Positions 24,803 through 32,627 of a stretch of DNA of 32,914 nucleotides are shown here, piece by piece. Every line of letters begins with the position of its first letter. Position 1 is the first letter of the stretch. The DNA comes from Candidatus Aerophobota bacterium (lineage in GTDB: Bacteria; Aerophobota; Aerophobia; Aerophobales; B3-G15): the NCBI GenBank assembly GCA_030615365.1, contig JAUWZM010000026.1, forward strand, positions 1-32,914. Direction: 5' to 3'. The notes below the pieces were generated by a model. The model was not told where the DNA came from and searched no databases. It saw only the letters and a list, made by a program, of their open reading frames with translations. The translations under genes and the position numbers were made by a program.

Positions 24803-26578
24803 ATGGATATCCAACAATTAAACGATGCATCATTCGCAGTATACCAGGGAGCACCCTTAGCCTTAAGGTGTGCCTCGGAGAGATTCTCCCTGTATACAGG
24901 CATTAGAATAACTGAGAAGCTATATCCGAAAAGAATTAAGGTGCTTTTAACCGAAGAGGAACAACCCGGGATAGGTGATCAGGGCTACAAGATAAAGAGC
25001 ACTAATAACAAGGAGATCCTTATTACTGCCAATACCACTGAGGGAGCAACCAATGCTCTTTATACTATGATACGAGAGTTAATTGTAAGTGGGGACAAAG
25101 ACCCCTTTACCCGAGAGTGGGATGTTGAGGAACAGCCTTACTTTAAGAATCGGGGAATGGGTATTGCCATGTATTCAATGTGGGGTTATCGCAATATAGA
25201 TCCGGAAGGGTGGACATTTGAGGAATGGAAGGAATATATTGACTTTATGCGACTGTTCAATGTCAATCTTATTATTCCCATAGTTTGGCATATGTACAAT
25301 CCGGATATACCTCACACCCAGAGATTCAAACCACTGTATGAGATGCTAAGAAAAGTGATGCTGTATTCCCAGGGATTAGGAATGAAGTTTCATCTGCACA
25401 CTGCTTTTAATGCTGTTCCCACATCCTTGTGGTTTCAATACCCTCAGTATCGTGCCCGCCAGGGTATTAATTTCTTTGGTAGTGGCTTTTGCTGGTCCAG
25501 GGCCAAGGATTATATCCTTAAATTGCACAGATACATGTTGGATTATTTTAGAGAGATGGATGGTTTGCAACTAATGTTCACTGATGGGGGTGCTATGTCC
25601 AACTGCCCGGACTGCCAGGAAAATTATATTAACATAATGCTTGATGCGGTGAAGGAGCATCAAAGACTACTTGATGAGGTTGGCTCCTCAGCAGAGATTA
25701 TTTTCTGGAATTGGAATGCAGGAAATATCTGGCCTCAAGATAGGGATAGATTATTAAAATCCCTTCCCCCGGGAATCAGCTTTGTGGATATGCCAGCTCA
25801 TGAGTGGAGAAAATTTGTTATTAATGCAAGTAAGAGGTCAGAGAGTTATTCACAATCCTCGATACGTGAACATGCCCAGGAATTTCTCCGCCGTCCTCTT
25901 TGTGAGTCTTTACAAGAAGCGTCTCAGACAGGGTTTAAAGCTACAAATTTATTTTATTTTATGAATCATGAAAGAGGACTGATGAACTTTCCCGCTCCTT
26001 TTTTAGAGAAAACCATCAAAGAGGTCACTTTTAGCAAAAATGAGCTTAATCTGGATGGGATTTATGGGTATCGCCATACCCCTCTCACAAGATTTTTCAA
26101 TGATTATGCTTATTTTCGGCTGATTAGTAATCCTTGTCTAACCATGGATGAATTAACCAGTGAAATGGCAGCTTTTCTATCCCCTCACAAGGAGAATCAA
26201 AAGAAATTAAAGGAAGGAATACTGTTCCTGGAAAAGTTCTGGAAAGAGATGAAAGACAAAGATGCTCTCCAGGAATCAGCAAGGTTATTTCAAGAGGTAA
26301 AAGAGGAGGAGAAAACTAACAGAAGGCTAAAGTATTTATCCGATGCCATTTCTCTTCTCCCCCACTTTTATGACTTATCCCGGGAAAAACAAGAGGATAA
26401 AAAAGAGAAGATAAAGGATGAGATTTTTAATAAGATGAAAGAGATGTATATGTATCAAGGATACACAGTAGATTTTATGTGGCAACCCACAGCAAGACAG
26501 TACTTTTATCCTCAATTTGAGAAATGGACTGAACTTCTTACTATGCCTTTTCCCTGGGGACCGGGGGCAGTTGCTTAA
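24803..26578 (+). CDS. Putative glycoside hydrolase (GH20/GH67-like architecture, family unassigned)
   Basis: This 591-aa protein has no signal peptide or membrane segment, so it is probably cytoplasmic. Residues 1-110 resemble the small alpha/beta domain before the catalytic barrel in hexosaminidases and alpha-glucuronidases (TNNKEILITANTTEGATNAL, then LYTMIREL). From about 115 a TIM-barrel-like region begins with PYFKNRGMGIA and continues through FEEWKEYIDFMRLFNVNLI and FHLHTAFNAVP. It includes LQLMFTDGGAMSNCPDCQEN, whose Asp near residue 260 is a candidate catalytic or ligand residue, and EIIFWNWNAGNIWP. A helical C-terminal part follows. I cannot assign a CAZy family, and catalytic acids are not proven. 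AGAAGGAGG gives a strong ribosome binding site. Its neighbours, a sugar-binding protein and a LacI regulator, support a saccharide role. Confidence 0.65.
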   Translation: MDIQQLNDASFAVYQGAPLALRCASERFSLYTGIRITEKLYPKRIKVLLTEEEQPGIGDQGYKIKSTNNKEILITANTTEGATNALYTMIRELIVSGDKDPFTREWDVEEQPYFKNRGMGIAMYSMWGYRNIDPEGWTFEEWKEYIDFMRLFNVNLIIPIVWHMYNPDIPHTQRFKPLYEMLRKVMLYSQGLGMKFHLHTAFNAVPTSLWFQYPQYRARQGINFFGSGFCWSRAKDYILKLHRYMLDYFREMDGLQLMFTDGGAMSNCPDCQENYINIMLDAVKEHQRLLDEVGSSAEIIFWNWNAGNIWPQDRDRLLKSLPPGISFVDMPAHEWRKFVINASKRSESYSQSSIREHAQEFLRRPLCESLQEASQTGFKATNLFYFMNHERGLMNFPAPFLEKTIKEVTFSKNELNLDGIYGYRHTPLTRFFNDYAYFRLISNPCLTMDELTSEMAAFLSPHKENQKKLKEGILFLEKFWKEMKDKDALQESARLFQEVKEEEKTNRRLKYLSDAISLLPHFYDLSREKQEDKKEKIKDEIFNKMKEMYMYQGYTVDFMWQPTARQYFYPQFEKWTELLTMPFPWGPGAVA

Positions 26579-26951
26579 AAAGAAGGGAAGCAGTTTATAA
26601 TAAAGTGAAGTAGGATCACGCAGGGAAGCTATGAGGTAATGCCAAAAATTTTATGGTAAATATGAAAAATTAGATTGCTTCGCTATCGCTCGCAATGACA
26701 GGACAAAATACTGATTTGTCATTGTGAACCTGACAAAGCATGTGGTGGCACAGACATCTTGTCTGTGGAAGTCAAAGTAATCTCTTGTAGTTTGCCGATT
26801 TATCGGCGCATTAAACCAGCCCAATGAATTGGGCAGCTACAATTGTCAGAGAAAACAAGAATTTTAGAAAAGCTAAACTATTACGTTGATATTTAATGAT
26901 TTCTCTGTGGTTAAGTTTTGACACTACCAGCTATAAATTAAGGAGACTATA
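26579..26951. other. 373-bp gap between the hydrolase-like gene and the AOR gene
   Basis: Positions 26671-26702 hold GATTGCTTCGCTATCGCTCG, the inverse of text near 21404-21419. Positions 26732-26875 are family E copy 3. Positions 26903-26923 repeat the right end of the element at 9741-9853 (CTCTGTGGTTAAGTTTTGAC). No convincing promoter was found; TTGACA at 26918 has no -10 box at the right distance. Confidence 0.55.
26732..26875. repeat. Family E repeat, copy 3
   Basis: It matches copy 1 over its full 144 bp with scattered differences, mostly in the 5' part. It keeps both perfect hairpins and the 3' flank TGTCAGAGAAAACAAGAATT. It has the same orientation as copies 1 and 2. Confidence 0.9.
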
Positions 26952-28838
26952 ATGTTAGGCGGATATATGGGAAAGTTTTTACGGATTGATTTAACGAAGA
27001 AGGAGATAACGCTTAAGAAATTTGATGAGAAAATCCTGAAAAAGTATATTGGAGGAAGCGGTCTGGGAGTAAAGATTCTCTATGATGAGACAGATGAAAA
27101 TACCGATCCCTTAGGACCTGAAAACGTGCTTATGTTTATGACTGGCCCTTTAACGAATACCTCTATTCCTAATTCGGGCAGGCATAGCGTCATTGCTAAG
27201 TCCCCCCTTTCCAATATTTTTGGAGAGGCAAGCGTAGGGGGCACTTGGGGAGCAGCACTGAAAAAGTCGGGTTATGATGGAGTCATAGTTACCGGTAAAT
27301 CCCCTAAACCAGTGTATATCTGGATAAATGAAGGAGAAGTTGAAATTAGAGATGCTGCTCATCTTTGGGGAAAGGATACCTATGAGCTTGATGGATTAAT
27401 AAAAGAGGAAACTGATAAAACTGCTTCCGTAGCCTCTATTGGTCAGGCTGGGGAGAGGTTAGTGAGGATTGCCTGTATAATGACTGATGGTAAGGCAGGC
27501 AGAGCAGCTGCTCGCTGTGGCTTAGGCTCTGTGATGGGCTCTAAGAATTTAAAGGCAATCGCTGTCAAGGGTTCTCAAAAACCTCAGTATGTCAATCAAA
27601 CCAAATCAATGAAGCTCGCAAGGGAAATTGCGAAACGAATGAAAGATTCTGCCATATTGAAGGTAGTTGGTCAAGATGGAACAGCCGGAGCGTTGCTTCT
27701 TCTGCACGATACCGGTGATACGCCTGTAAAGAACTGGCAGTTAGGAGGCTGGCCCGAAGGAGCAAAAAAACTTGCCGGCCAGGAAATAACCAGGACTATG
27801 AAAACAAGAGAATATGCCTGCTCCCATTGTGCAATAAGATGTGGGCAAGAAGTTAAATTTTCTAGAGGTCCTTTTGCTCCGGTAGAGGGAGCAGGACCAG
27901 AGTATGAGAGCATAGGAACACTGGGGTTAAATTGCCTGGTAGATAATTTAGAAGCAGTAGTTAAGGCAAATGAGCTGTGTAACAGATACGGGCTGGATAC
28001 TATAGAAACAGGCAATGCCATTGCTTTTGGCATGGAAGCATATGAGAGAGGGCTCATCACTAAAGAAGATACAGGTATAGAGCTTACCTGGGGCAATCCT
28101 TATGCCCTGGTAGAGATGGTTAATCAAATTGGCACCAGAACTGGTATAGGAGAGGTGTTAGGTCAAGGATTAAAGAGAGCAGCAGAGCACATTGGAGGAG
28201 AAGCTTCAGAATTTGCCATTCATGTTAAGGGATTAGCTTTTCCTGCTCATGATCCCCGGGCACATTTTGCTCTTGCGGTAGAGTACGCTACTTCACCCAT
28301 TGGCGCTGCTCATGTTCAGTCGGCATCTCATGATTGGGAGGGACCTGGCTTGGGAGGGATATATACCCCTGAAATAGGATATACCAAACCATTACCTCGA
28401 TTTGATGTAGAGGGCAAGGGAATACTGAACTCCCGCCTATACCCTTTGTTTGCTATGTATAATTCTCTTGTTTTATGCACTTTTCCCCTGTTTGCCGGTG
28501 TAAGTTTCACCCATTTAGCGAAATGGTTAAGTTATACTACCGGATGGGACATAAGTGTAGATGAGTTTTTACAGACCGGCAAGCGTATATTTACCTTAAA
28601 AAGACTGTACGGTGTTCGCTGTGGGATTAGCAGAAAAGATGATATCTTACCCCCTCGTATTTTAACTTTAGCGGCCAAAGATGGACCCAGAAAGGGTAAG
28701 ATTCCTCCTTTAAATCTTATGCTCAGTGAGTTCTATGAATATGAGGGATGGGATGAATTTGGTATTCCTTTACCCAGGATAATTGCTGCTTTGGATTTAG
28801 AGGAAGAGGCAAAAAAAATAGAATATTACAACAGGTAA
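26952..28838 (+). CDS. aor: Aldehyde:ferredoxin oxidoreductase (tungsten enzyme)
   Basis: It oxidises aldehydes to acids with ferredoxin, or the reverse, through a tungstopterin and one [4Fe-4S] cluster. The 628-aa protein has the N-terminal AOR domain (GGYMGKFLRIDLTKKEI, GPLTNTSIPNSGRHSVIAKSP, FGEASVGGTWGAALK), then the helical domains. All four cluster ligands are visible: Cys290, Cys293 and Cys297 in CSHCAIRC, and Cys509 in LVLCTFPLF. The C-terminal SRKDDILPPR segment is typical. GGAG precedes the ATG. No separate ferredoxin-like subunit is adjacent. A CoA-acylating aldehyde dehydrogenase follows after 78 bp, so two aldehyde-handling enzymes sit together. The substrate is unknown. Confidence 0.94.
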   Translation: MLGGYMGKFLRIDLTKKEITLKKFDEKILKKYIGGSGLGVKILYDETDENTDPLGPENVLMFMTGPLTNTSIPNSGRHSVIAKSPLSNIFGEASVGGTWGAALKKSGYDGVIVTGKSPKPVYIWINEGEVEIRDAAHLWGKDTYELDGLIKEETDKTASVASIGQAGERLVRIACIMTDGKAGRAAARCGLGSVMGSKNLKAIAVKGSQKPQYVNQTKSMKLAREIAKRMKDSAILKVVGQDGTAGALLLLHDTGDTPVKNWQLGGWPEGAKKLAGQEITRTMKTREYACSHCAIRCGQEVKFSRGPFAPVEGAGPEYESIGTLGLNCLVDNLEAVVKANELCNRYGLDTIETGNAIAFGMEAYERGLITKEDTGIELTWGNPYALVEMVNQIGTRTGIGEVLGQGLKRAAEHIGGEASEFAIHVKGLAFPAHDPRAHFALAVEYATSPIGAAHVQSASHDWEGPGLGGIYTPEIGYTKPLPRFDVEGKGILNSRLYPLFAMYNSLVLCTFPLFAGVSFTHLAKWLSYTTGWDISVDEFLQTGKRIFTLKRLYGVRCGISRKDDILPPRILTLAAKDGPRKGKIPPLNLMLSEFYEYEGWDEFGIPLPRIIAALDLEEEAKKIEYYNR

Positions 28839-28916
28839 AATAAGTAAAGTGTATAGTTCAGGCTTAGCTCTTCGATAAGGAAGAACGGAAATTATTTTGA
28901 CTACGGGAGGCGTAAG

Positions 28917-30404
28917 ATGGCAGTTTTGGAAGAACCATTAAAAGAAATGATAGTGTTGAAAAACTACGTTGATGGAGAATGGGTTGAATCAAGAGGTGAG
29001 CTTCACGATATCACCAATCCAGCCACGTGCAGAACCATAGCTAAGGTTCCCTATTCAACCCAGGAGGAAGTGAATAAAGTTGTGAAAAAGGCCAAGGAGG
29101 CGTTTCCTGAATGGAGAAGGACTACTCCCCTTGCCAGGACAAGGTGTCTTTTCCGATTGAAAGAGCTTTTGGAAGAAAACTTTGAAGAGATGAGTAGAAT
29201 CCAGACAATGGAACATGGGAAAACCATTGACGAGTCACGAGGCGAAACGAGGAGAGGGATTGAAAATATAGAAGTTGCTACCGGCATACCCTCGTTAATG
29301 ATGGGGTATAGTTTAGAAGATATTGCCAGAGGTATAGATGAGTATCTCATTCGACAGCCCTTAGGGGTTTTTTGCTGCATTGCTCCTTTTAACTTTCCTT
29401 TTATGGTTCCACTTTGGTTTGCGCCATATGCCGTTGCTACCGGAAATTGTATTATTATAAAACCATCGCCTCGAGATCCTATCAGTCAGGTAAAACTTGC
29501 TGAGTTAGCAGATGAAGCTGGATTTCCATCAGGAATTTGGAATGTACTGCACGGAGGAGAGGAGGTTGCATCAACTCTATTAGAGCATCCAGATATTAAA
29601 GGAGTAACCTTTGTTGGCTCTACTAAAGTAGGAAGAGAAATTTACAAAAAGTGCGGCGAGACAGGCAAAAGAGTCATTGCTCAAGGAGGTGCAAAAAATT
29701 TTATGGTGATAATGCCTGATGCCGATTTAGAAAAGACTATACCTGCCTTGATGACATCTTTTTATGGTAATACAGGTCAGCGCTGTTTGTCAGGAGCTAA
29801 TGCCGTGGTTGTTGGCAAGGATGATGCTTTTTACAAGAGGTTTGTAGAGGCATTTGTCGATATGGCATCCAGGATAAAAGTTGGCTACGGTTTTGACGAT
29901 TCAGTTCAAATGGGACCTCTTCAATCAAAAAAAGCAAAGGAGAGAGTTTTGGGATTTATAGAAAAAGGCATCAATGAGGGAGCAAGAATTATACTTGATG
30001 GAAGAGAAGTGAAAATTACAGGAAATTATCCTCATGCCTGCTTTCTTAATCCAACTGTTTTTGAGAATGTGACAGGGGATATGACCATTGCCAGGGAGGA
30101 GATTTTTGGTCCTGTAGCGAGTATCATGAGAGCCAAGGATTTCGATACGGCAATTGAAATGATTCACGCCAATCGTTATGGAAATGCAGCGTCTATTTTT
30201 ACTTCCAGTGGTAAGTGGGCCAGGGAGTTTCAGTACAGGGTTGCCTGTGGTAATGTAGGTGTTAATATTGGAATAGCTGCTCCTATGGCCTTTTTCCCTT
30301 TCAGTGGTATGAAGGATTCATTTTTTGGCGTATTGCATGGACAGGGCAGAGAAACCGTTCGCTTTTTTACTGAAAGTAAAGTTGTAATTCAAAGGTGGTG
30401 GTAA
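28917..30404 (+). CDS. mmsA: CoA-acylating aldehyde dehydrogenase, methylmalonate-semialdehyde type
   Basis: Enzymes of this group (MmsA/IolA) convert malonate or methylmalonate semialdehyde plus CoA and NAD to acetyl-CoA or propionyl-CoA, releasing CO2. The 495-aa sequence has NYVDGEWVES, IAPFNFPFMVPLWF (oxyanion Asn), KPSPRDPIS, and FVGSTKVGREIY. The nucleophile Cys290 lies in GQRCLSGA. The segment AQGGAKNFMVIMPDAD replaces the ELGGK motif of ordinary aldehyde dehydrogenases, removing the general-base Glu; that is characteristic of the CoA-dependent subfamily. GGGAGG precedes the ATG. The stop overlaps the next start. Its exact substrate is inferred; an inositol- or valine-type pathway is possible, but no partner gene confirms it. 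Confidence 0.87.
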   Translation: MAVLEEPLKEMIVLKNYVDGEWVESRGELHDITNPATCRTIAKVPYSTQEEVNKVVKKAKEAFPEWRRTTPLARTRCLFRLKELLEENFEEMSRIQTMEHGKTIDESRGETRRGIENIEVATGIPSLMMGYSLEDIARGIDEYLIRQPLGVFCCIAPFNFPFMVPLWFAPYAVATGNCIIIKPSPRDPISQVKLAELADEAGFPSGIWNVLHGGEEVASTLLEHPDIKGVTFVGSTKVGREIYKKCGETGKRVIAQGGAKNFMVIMPDADLEKTIPALMTSFYGNTGQRCLSGANAVVVGKDDAFYKRFVEAFVDMASRIKVGYGFDDSVQMGPLQSKKAKERVLGFIEKGINEGARIILDGREVKITGNYPHACFLNPTVFENVTGDMTIAREEIFGPVASIMRAKDFDTAIEMIHANRYGNAASIFTSSGKWAREFQYRVACGNVGVNIGIAAPMAFFPFSGMKDSFFGVLHGQGRETVRFFTESKVVIQRWW

Positions 30405-30853
30405 TGGAGTTAACAACATCGTCAGCAGTCATTAACTTTGCTGAGAGACTGGAGGATAATTCAGCGAAGTTCTATAAAGATTTGGCTGAAAGATATACGG
30501 AAAGCAGAGAAATTTTTTTAACCCTGGTTCAAAAAAATAAAAAGAATAGGATAATGGTAAAAAGGGTTTATAATGAGGTTGTGAGTGATGCACTTGAGAC
30601 GGGTTTTTCCTTTGAAGGTTTAAATATGAATGACTACGTCATTGAAATTACTGTGGCTGAAAATGCAAGCTACGCTGATGCGTTGCAAAAAGCTGTGGAA
30701 ATGGAGGGAAAACTCCAGAAATTTTATTTAGACGCGGCTGAAAAATCAAAGTCATTCTTAGCTGACATACCACAGATTTTTGAGAAAATAGCTAAAAAAA
30801 GAAATGAACGTAAATTGAAGTTAAAATCACTTTTGCAGGAGACAGGTCTATGA
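30404..30853 (+). CDS. Ferritin-like/rubrerythrin-fold protein with degenerate diiron site
   Basis: This 149-aa all-helical protein resembles short rubrerythrin-type four-helix bundles. ALQKAVEMEGKLQKFYLDAA matches the helix that usually reads AxExExxxxxFY. Helix 1 keeps Glu17 (ERLEDNSAKFY), and helix 3 keeps Glu99 and Glu101. Helices 2 and 4 normally carry ExxH ligand pairs, but read NKKN (45-48) and RNER (133-136) here. The diiron centre is therefore probably lost. I chose ATG 30404 over in-frame GTG 30395, because the ATG forms a TAATG overlap with the upstream stop and AAGGTGG sits just before it. It overlaps the transketolase gene by ATGA, so it is locked into this operon. Its role is unknown, perhaps structural or regulatory. 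Confidence 0.6.
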   Translation: MELTTSSAVINFAERLEDNSAKFYKDLAERYTESREIFLTLVQKNKKNRIMVKRVYNEVVSDALETGFSFEGLNMNDYVIEITVAENASYADALQKAVEMEGKLQKFYLDAAEKSKSFLADIPQIFEKIAKKRNERKLKLKSLLQETGL

Positions 30854-31692
30854 CTTACCATTCTGAAAATCTAATTAACGAGTTAAATGATACGGCCAGG
30901 CAACTTCGTTTAGATGCTCTGGAAATGATCTACAGAAGAGGAGCGGGGCATCCAGGTGGCTCCTTATCTATAGCAGAGATTATGGCTGCCCTTTTCTTTC
31001 ACCATCTGCATATTGATTCTCATCGCCCTGATTGGCCAGAGCGCGATCGTTTTATCTTAAGCAAAGGACATGCCTCTGCAACCTTGTATACTGCTCTTGC
31101 CCGTCGTGGTTACTTTCCAATAGAGGAACTCACAACCTGGGGGCATCTCAATTCTCGAATACAGGGGCATCCTGATAGGTTAAAAACCCCTGGCGTGGAG
31201 ATGACCACAGGTTTTTTAGGGCATGGGTTGGCTATTGGTGCTGGATTATGTTTGGCTGCTCGCCTAAAAAAGATGAACTATCATACCTATGTGTTGTTAG
31301 GTGATGGGGAATGTCAGTCTGGTATCCTCTGGGAAGGAGCGCTGACTGCTGGTAAATACAAGTGTTCCAATTTAACTGCAATTGTTGATTATAATGATGT
31401 TCAACTGGATGGTCCGGTGCATGAGATTATGCCCTTAGAGTCTCTGGTGGAAAAATGGAAATCTTTTAATTTTACCACCATAGAGATTAATGGTCACAAT
31501 ATGAGAGAGGTTTTGGATTCATTGGATATGACCTCAGAGATTCATGATGGGCCAACAGTTATTATTGCCCACACGACAAAAGGTAAGGGGGTATCTTTTA
31601 TGGAAAACAAAGCTTTTTGGCATGGTTGTGTGCCGGATGATACGCAATACGCTAAGGCGAGGGCTGAGTTAAAAGGAGGAATACGCCAATGA
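30850..31692 (+). CDS. Transketolase, N-terminal (thiamine diphosphate-binding) subunit
   Basis: This is one half of a split transketolase. It shows RRGAGHPGGSLSIAEIMAAL, RDRFILSKGHASATLYTAL, GHPDRLKTPGVEMTTGFLG, and the thiamine diphosphate motif starting GDGE near residues 151-154. That motif ends in the DYNDVQLDG region, followed by HTTKGKGVSFMEN. The 280-aa length matches the stand-alone subunit of archaea and many anaerobes. ATGA overlaps join it to both neighbours. Transketolase moves two-carbon units among sugar phosphates. In this context it may serve pentose supply or a dedicated sugar pathway. A specialised ketol-transfer substrate is possible. Confidence 0.93.
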   Translation: MTYHSENLINELNDTARQLRLDALEMIYRRGAGHPGGSLSIAEIMAALFFHHLHIDSHRPDWPERDRFILSKGHASATLYTALARRGYFPIEELTTWGHLNSRIQGHPDRLKTPGVEMTTGFLGHGLAIGAGLCLAARLKKMNYHTYVLLGDGECQSGILWEGALTAGKYKCSNLTAIVDYNDVQLDGPVHEIMPLESLVEKWKSFNFTTIEINGHNMREVLDSLDMTSEIHDGPTVIIAHTTKGKGVSFMENKAFWHGCVPDDTQYAKARAELKGGIRQ

Positions 31693-32627
31693 GAAACGCA
31701 TCATTTCGTCAGGCGTTTGGTGAGACACTGGTTGAGTGCGGTTCTAAAAATTCTAATATAGTGGTTTTAGTAGCCGATGTTTCCTCTTCAGTAATGACCA
31801 ATTACTTTGAGAAAAGATTTCCTGAGCGTTTTTTTAATCTTGGAATTCAGGAGGCTGGAATGGTTGACACTGCTGTTGGTTTTGCCCTTGCCGGAATGAT
31901 TCCCTTTGCGAACACATTTGCTGGACTTTTCTTGCGAACAGTGGAACAGATTAGAACTTGTGTAGCCTATGCCAGGACAAATGTGAAGTTAATTGGAGGA
32001 TATGCTGGAGTATCAGATTTCAAAGATGGTCCAACCCACCATGCCATTATGGATATTGCTGTTATGCGAGCAATGCCTGATTTAACAGTAGTAGGCCCGG
32101 CTGATGCCACTGAGGTAAGAAAAATTTTGCCTCTGGTGGCTGAATACGATGGGCCAGTTTATATGCGTATCAGTAGAGCTGACACACCAGTTGTATTTGA
32201 TGAAACACATAAGGTAAAAATTGGAAAGGGAGTACTGGTTCAGGATGGCAGTGACGTGACTTTAGTTGGCAATGGAGTAATGGTATTCCGTTGTCTTGAA
32301 GCAGCAAAGATTTTATCTAAAGAGAGAATAAGCACCAGGGTGATAAATATGCACACCATAAAACCATTAGATATTTCCCTGGTGAGAAAGGCAGCAGAAG
32401 AGACAGGAGCTATTGTCAGTGCCGAAGAACATTCTATTATTGGTGGATTGGGAACAGCTATAGCAGAAACACTAAGCGATTCTTGCCCGGTGCCTCTGGA
32501 ACGGGTAGGTATTGCTGATAGGTTTACAGAGACTGCCCTTGATGTTGAATCTCTCCTGGATGCTTATGGCATGTCAGTGAAAGATATTGTGAGGGCAGCC
32601 AAGCGCTCTTTAAAACGGAAAAAATAG
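31689..32627 (+). CDS. Transketolase, C-terminal (pyrimidine-binding) subunit
   Basis: This is the second half of the split transketolase, 312 aa. It contains LVADVSSSVMTNYFEKRFPE, FNLGIQEAGMVDTAVGFAL with the conserved catalytic Glu, GYAGVSDFKDGPTHHAIMD, and MRISRADTP. The C-terminal domain (DVTLVGNGVMV, INMHTIKPLD, AEEHSIIGGLGTAIAE) is also present. It is coupled to the N-terminal subunit by an ATGA overlap, which assures equal synthesis of the two halves. It is the last recognisable gene. A minor alternative is a deoxyxylulose-phosphate-synthase-like activity, but the split gene pair favours transketolase. Confidence 0.93.
   Translation: MRNASFRQAFGETLVECGSKNSNIVVLVADVSSSVMTNYFEKRFPERFFNLGIQEAGMVDTAVGFALAGMIPFANTFAGLFLRTVEQIRTCVAYARTNVKLIGGYAGVSDFKDGPTHHAIMDIAVMRAMPDLTVVGPADATEVRKILPLVAEYDGPVYMRISRADTPVVFDETHKVKIGKGVLVQDGSDVTLVGNGVMVFRCLEAAKILSKERISTRVINMHTIKPLDISLVRKAAEETGAIVSAEEHSIIGGLGTAIAETLSDSCPVPLERVGIADRFTETALDVESLLDAYGMSVKDIVRAAKRSLKRKK

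Noticed and set aside
26918..26937. TTGACA followed by TATAAA as a promoter for AOR
   Set aside because: The spacing is only 8 bp, and the TTGACA belongs to a sequence repeated at 9843-9863.
30395..30853. GTG at 30395 as the start of the ferritin-like protein
   Set aside because: It would overlap mmsA by 10 bp and lie inside the AAGGTGG ribosome binding site; ATG 30404 gives a standard TAATG overlap.
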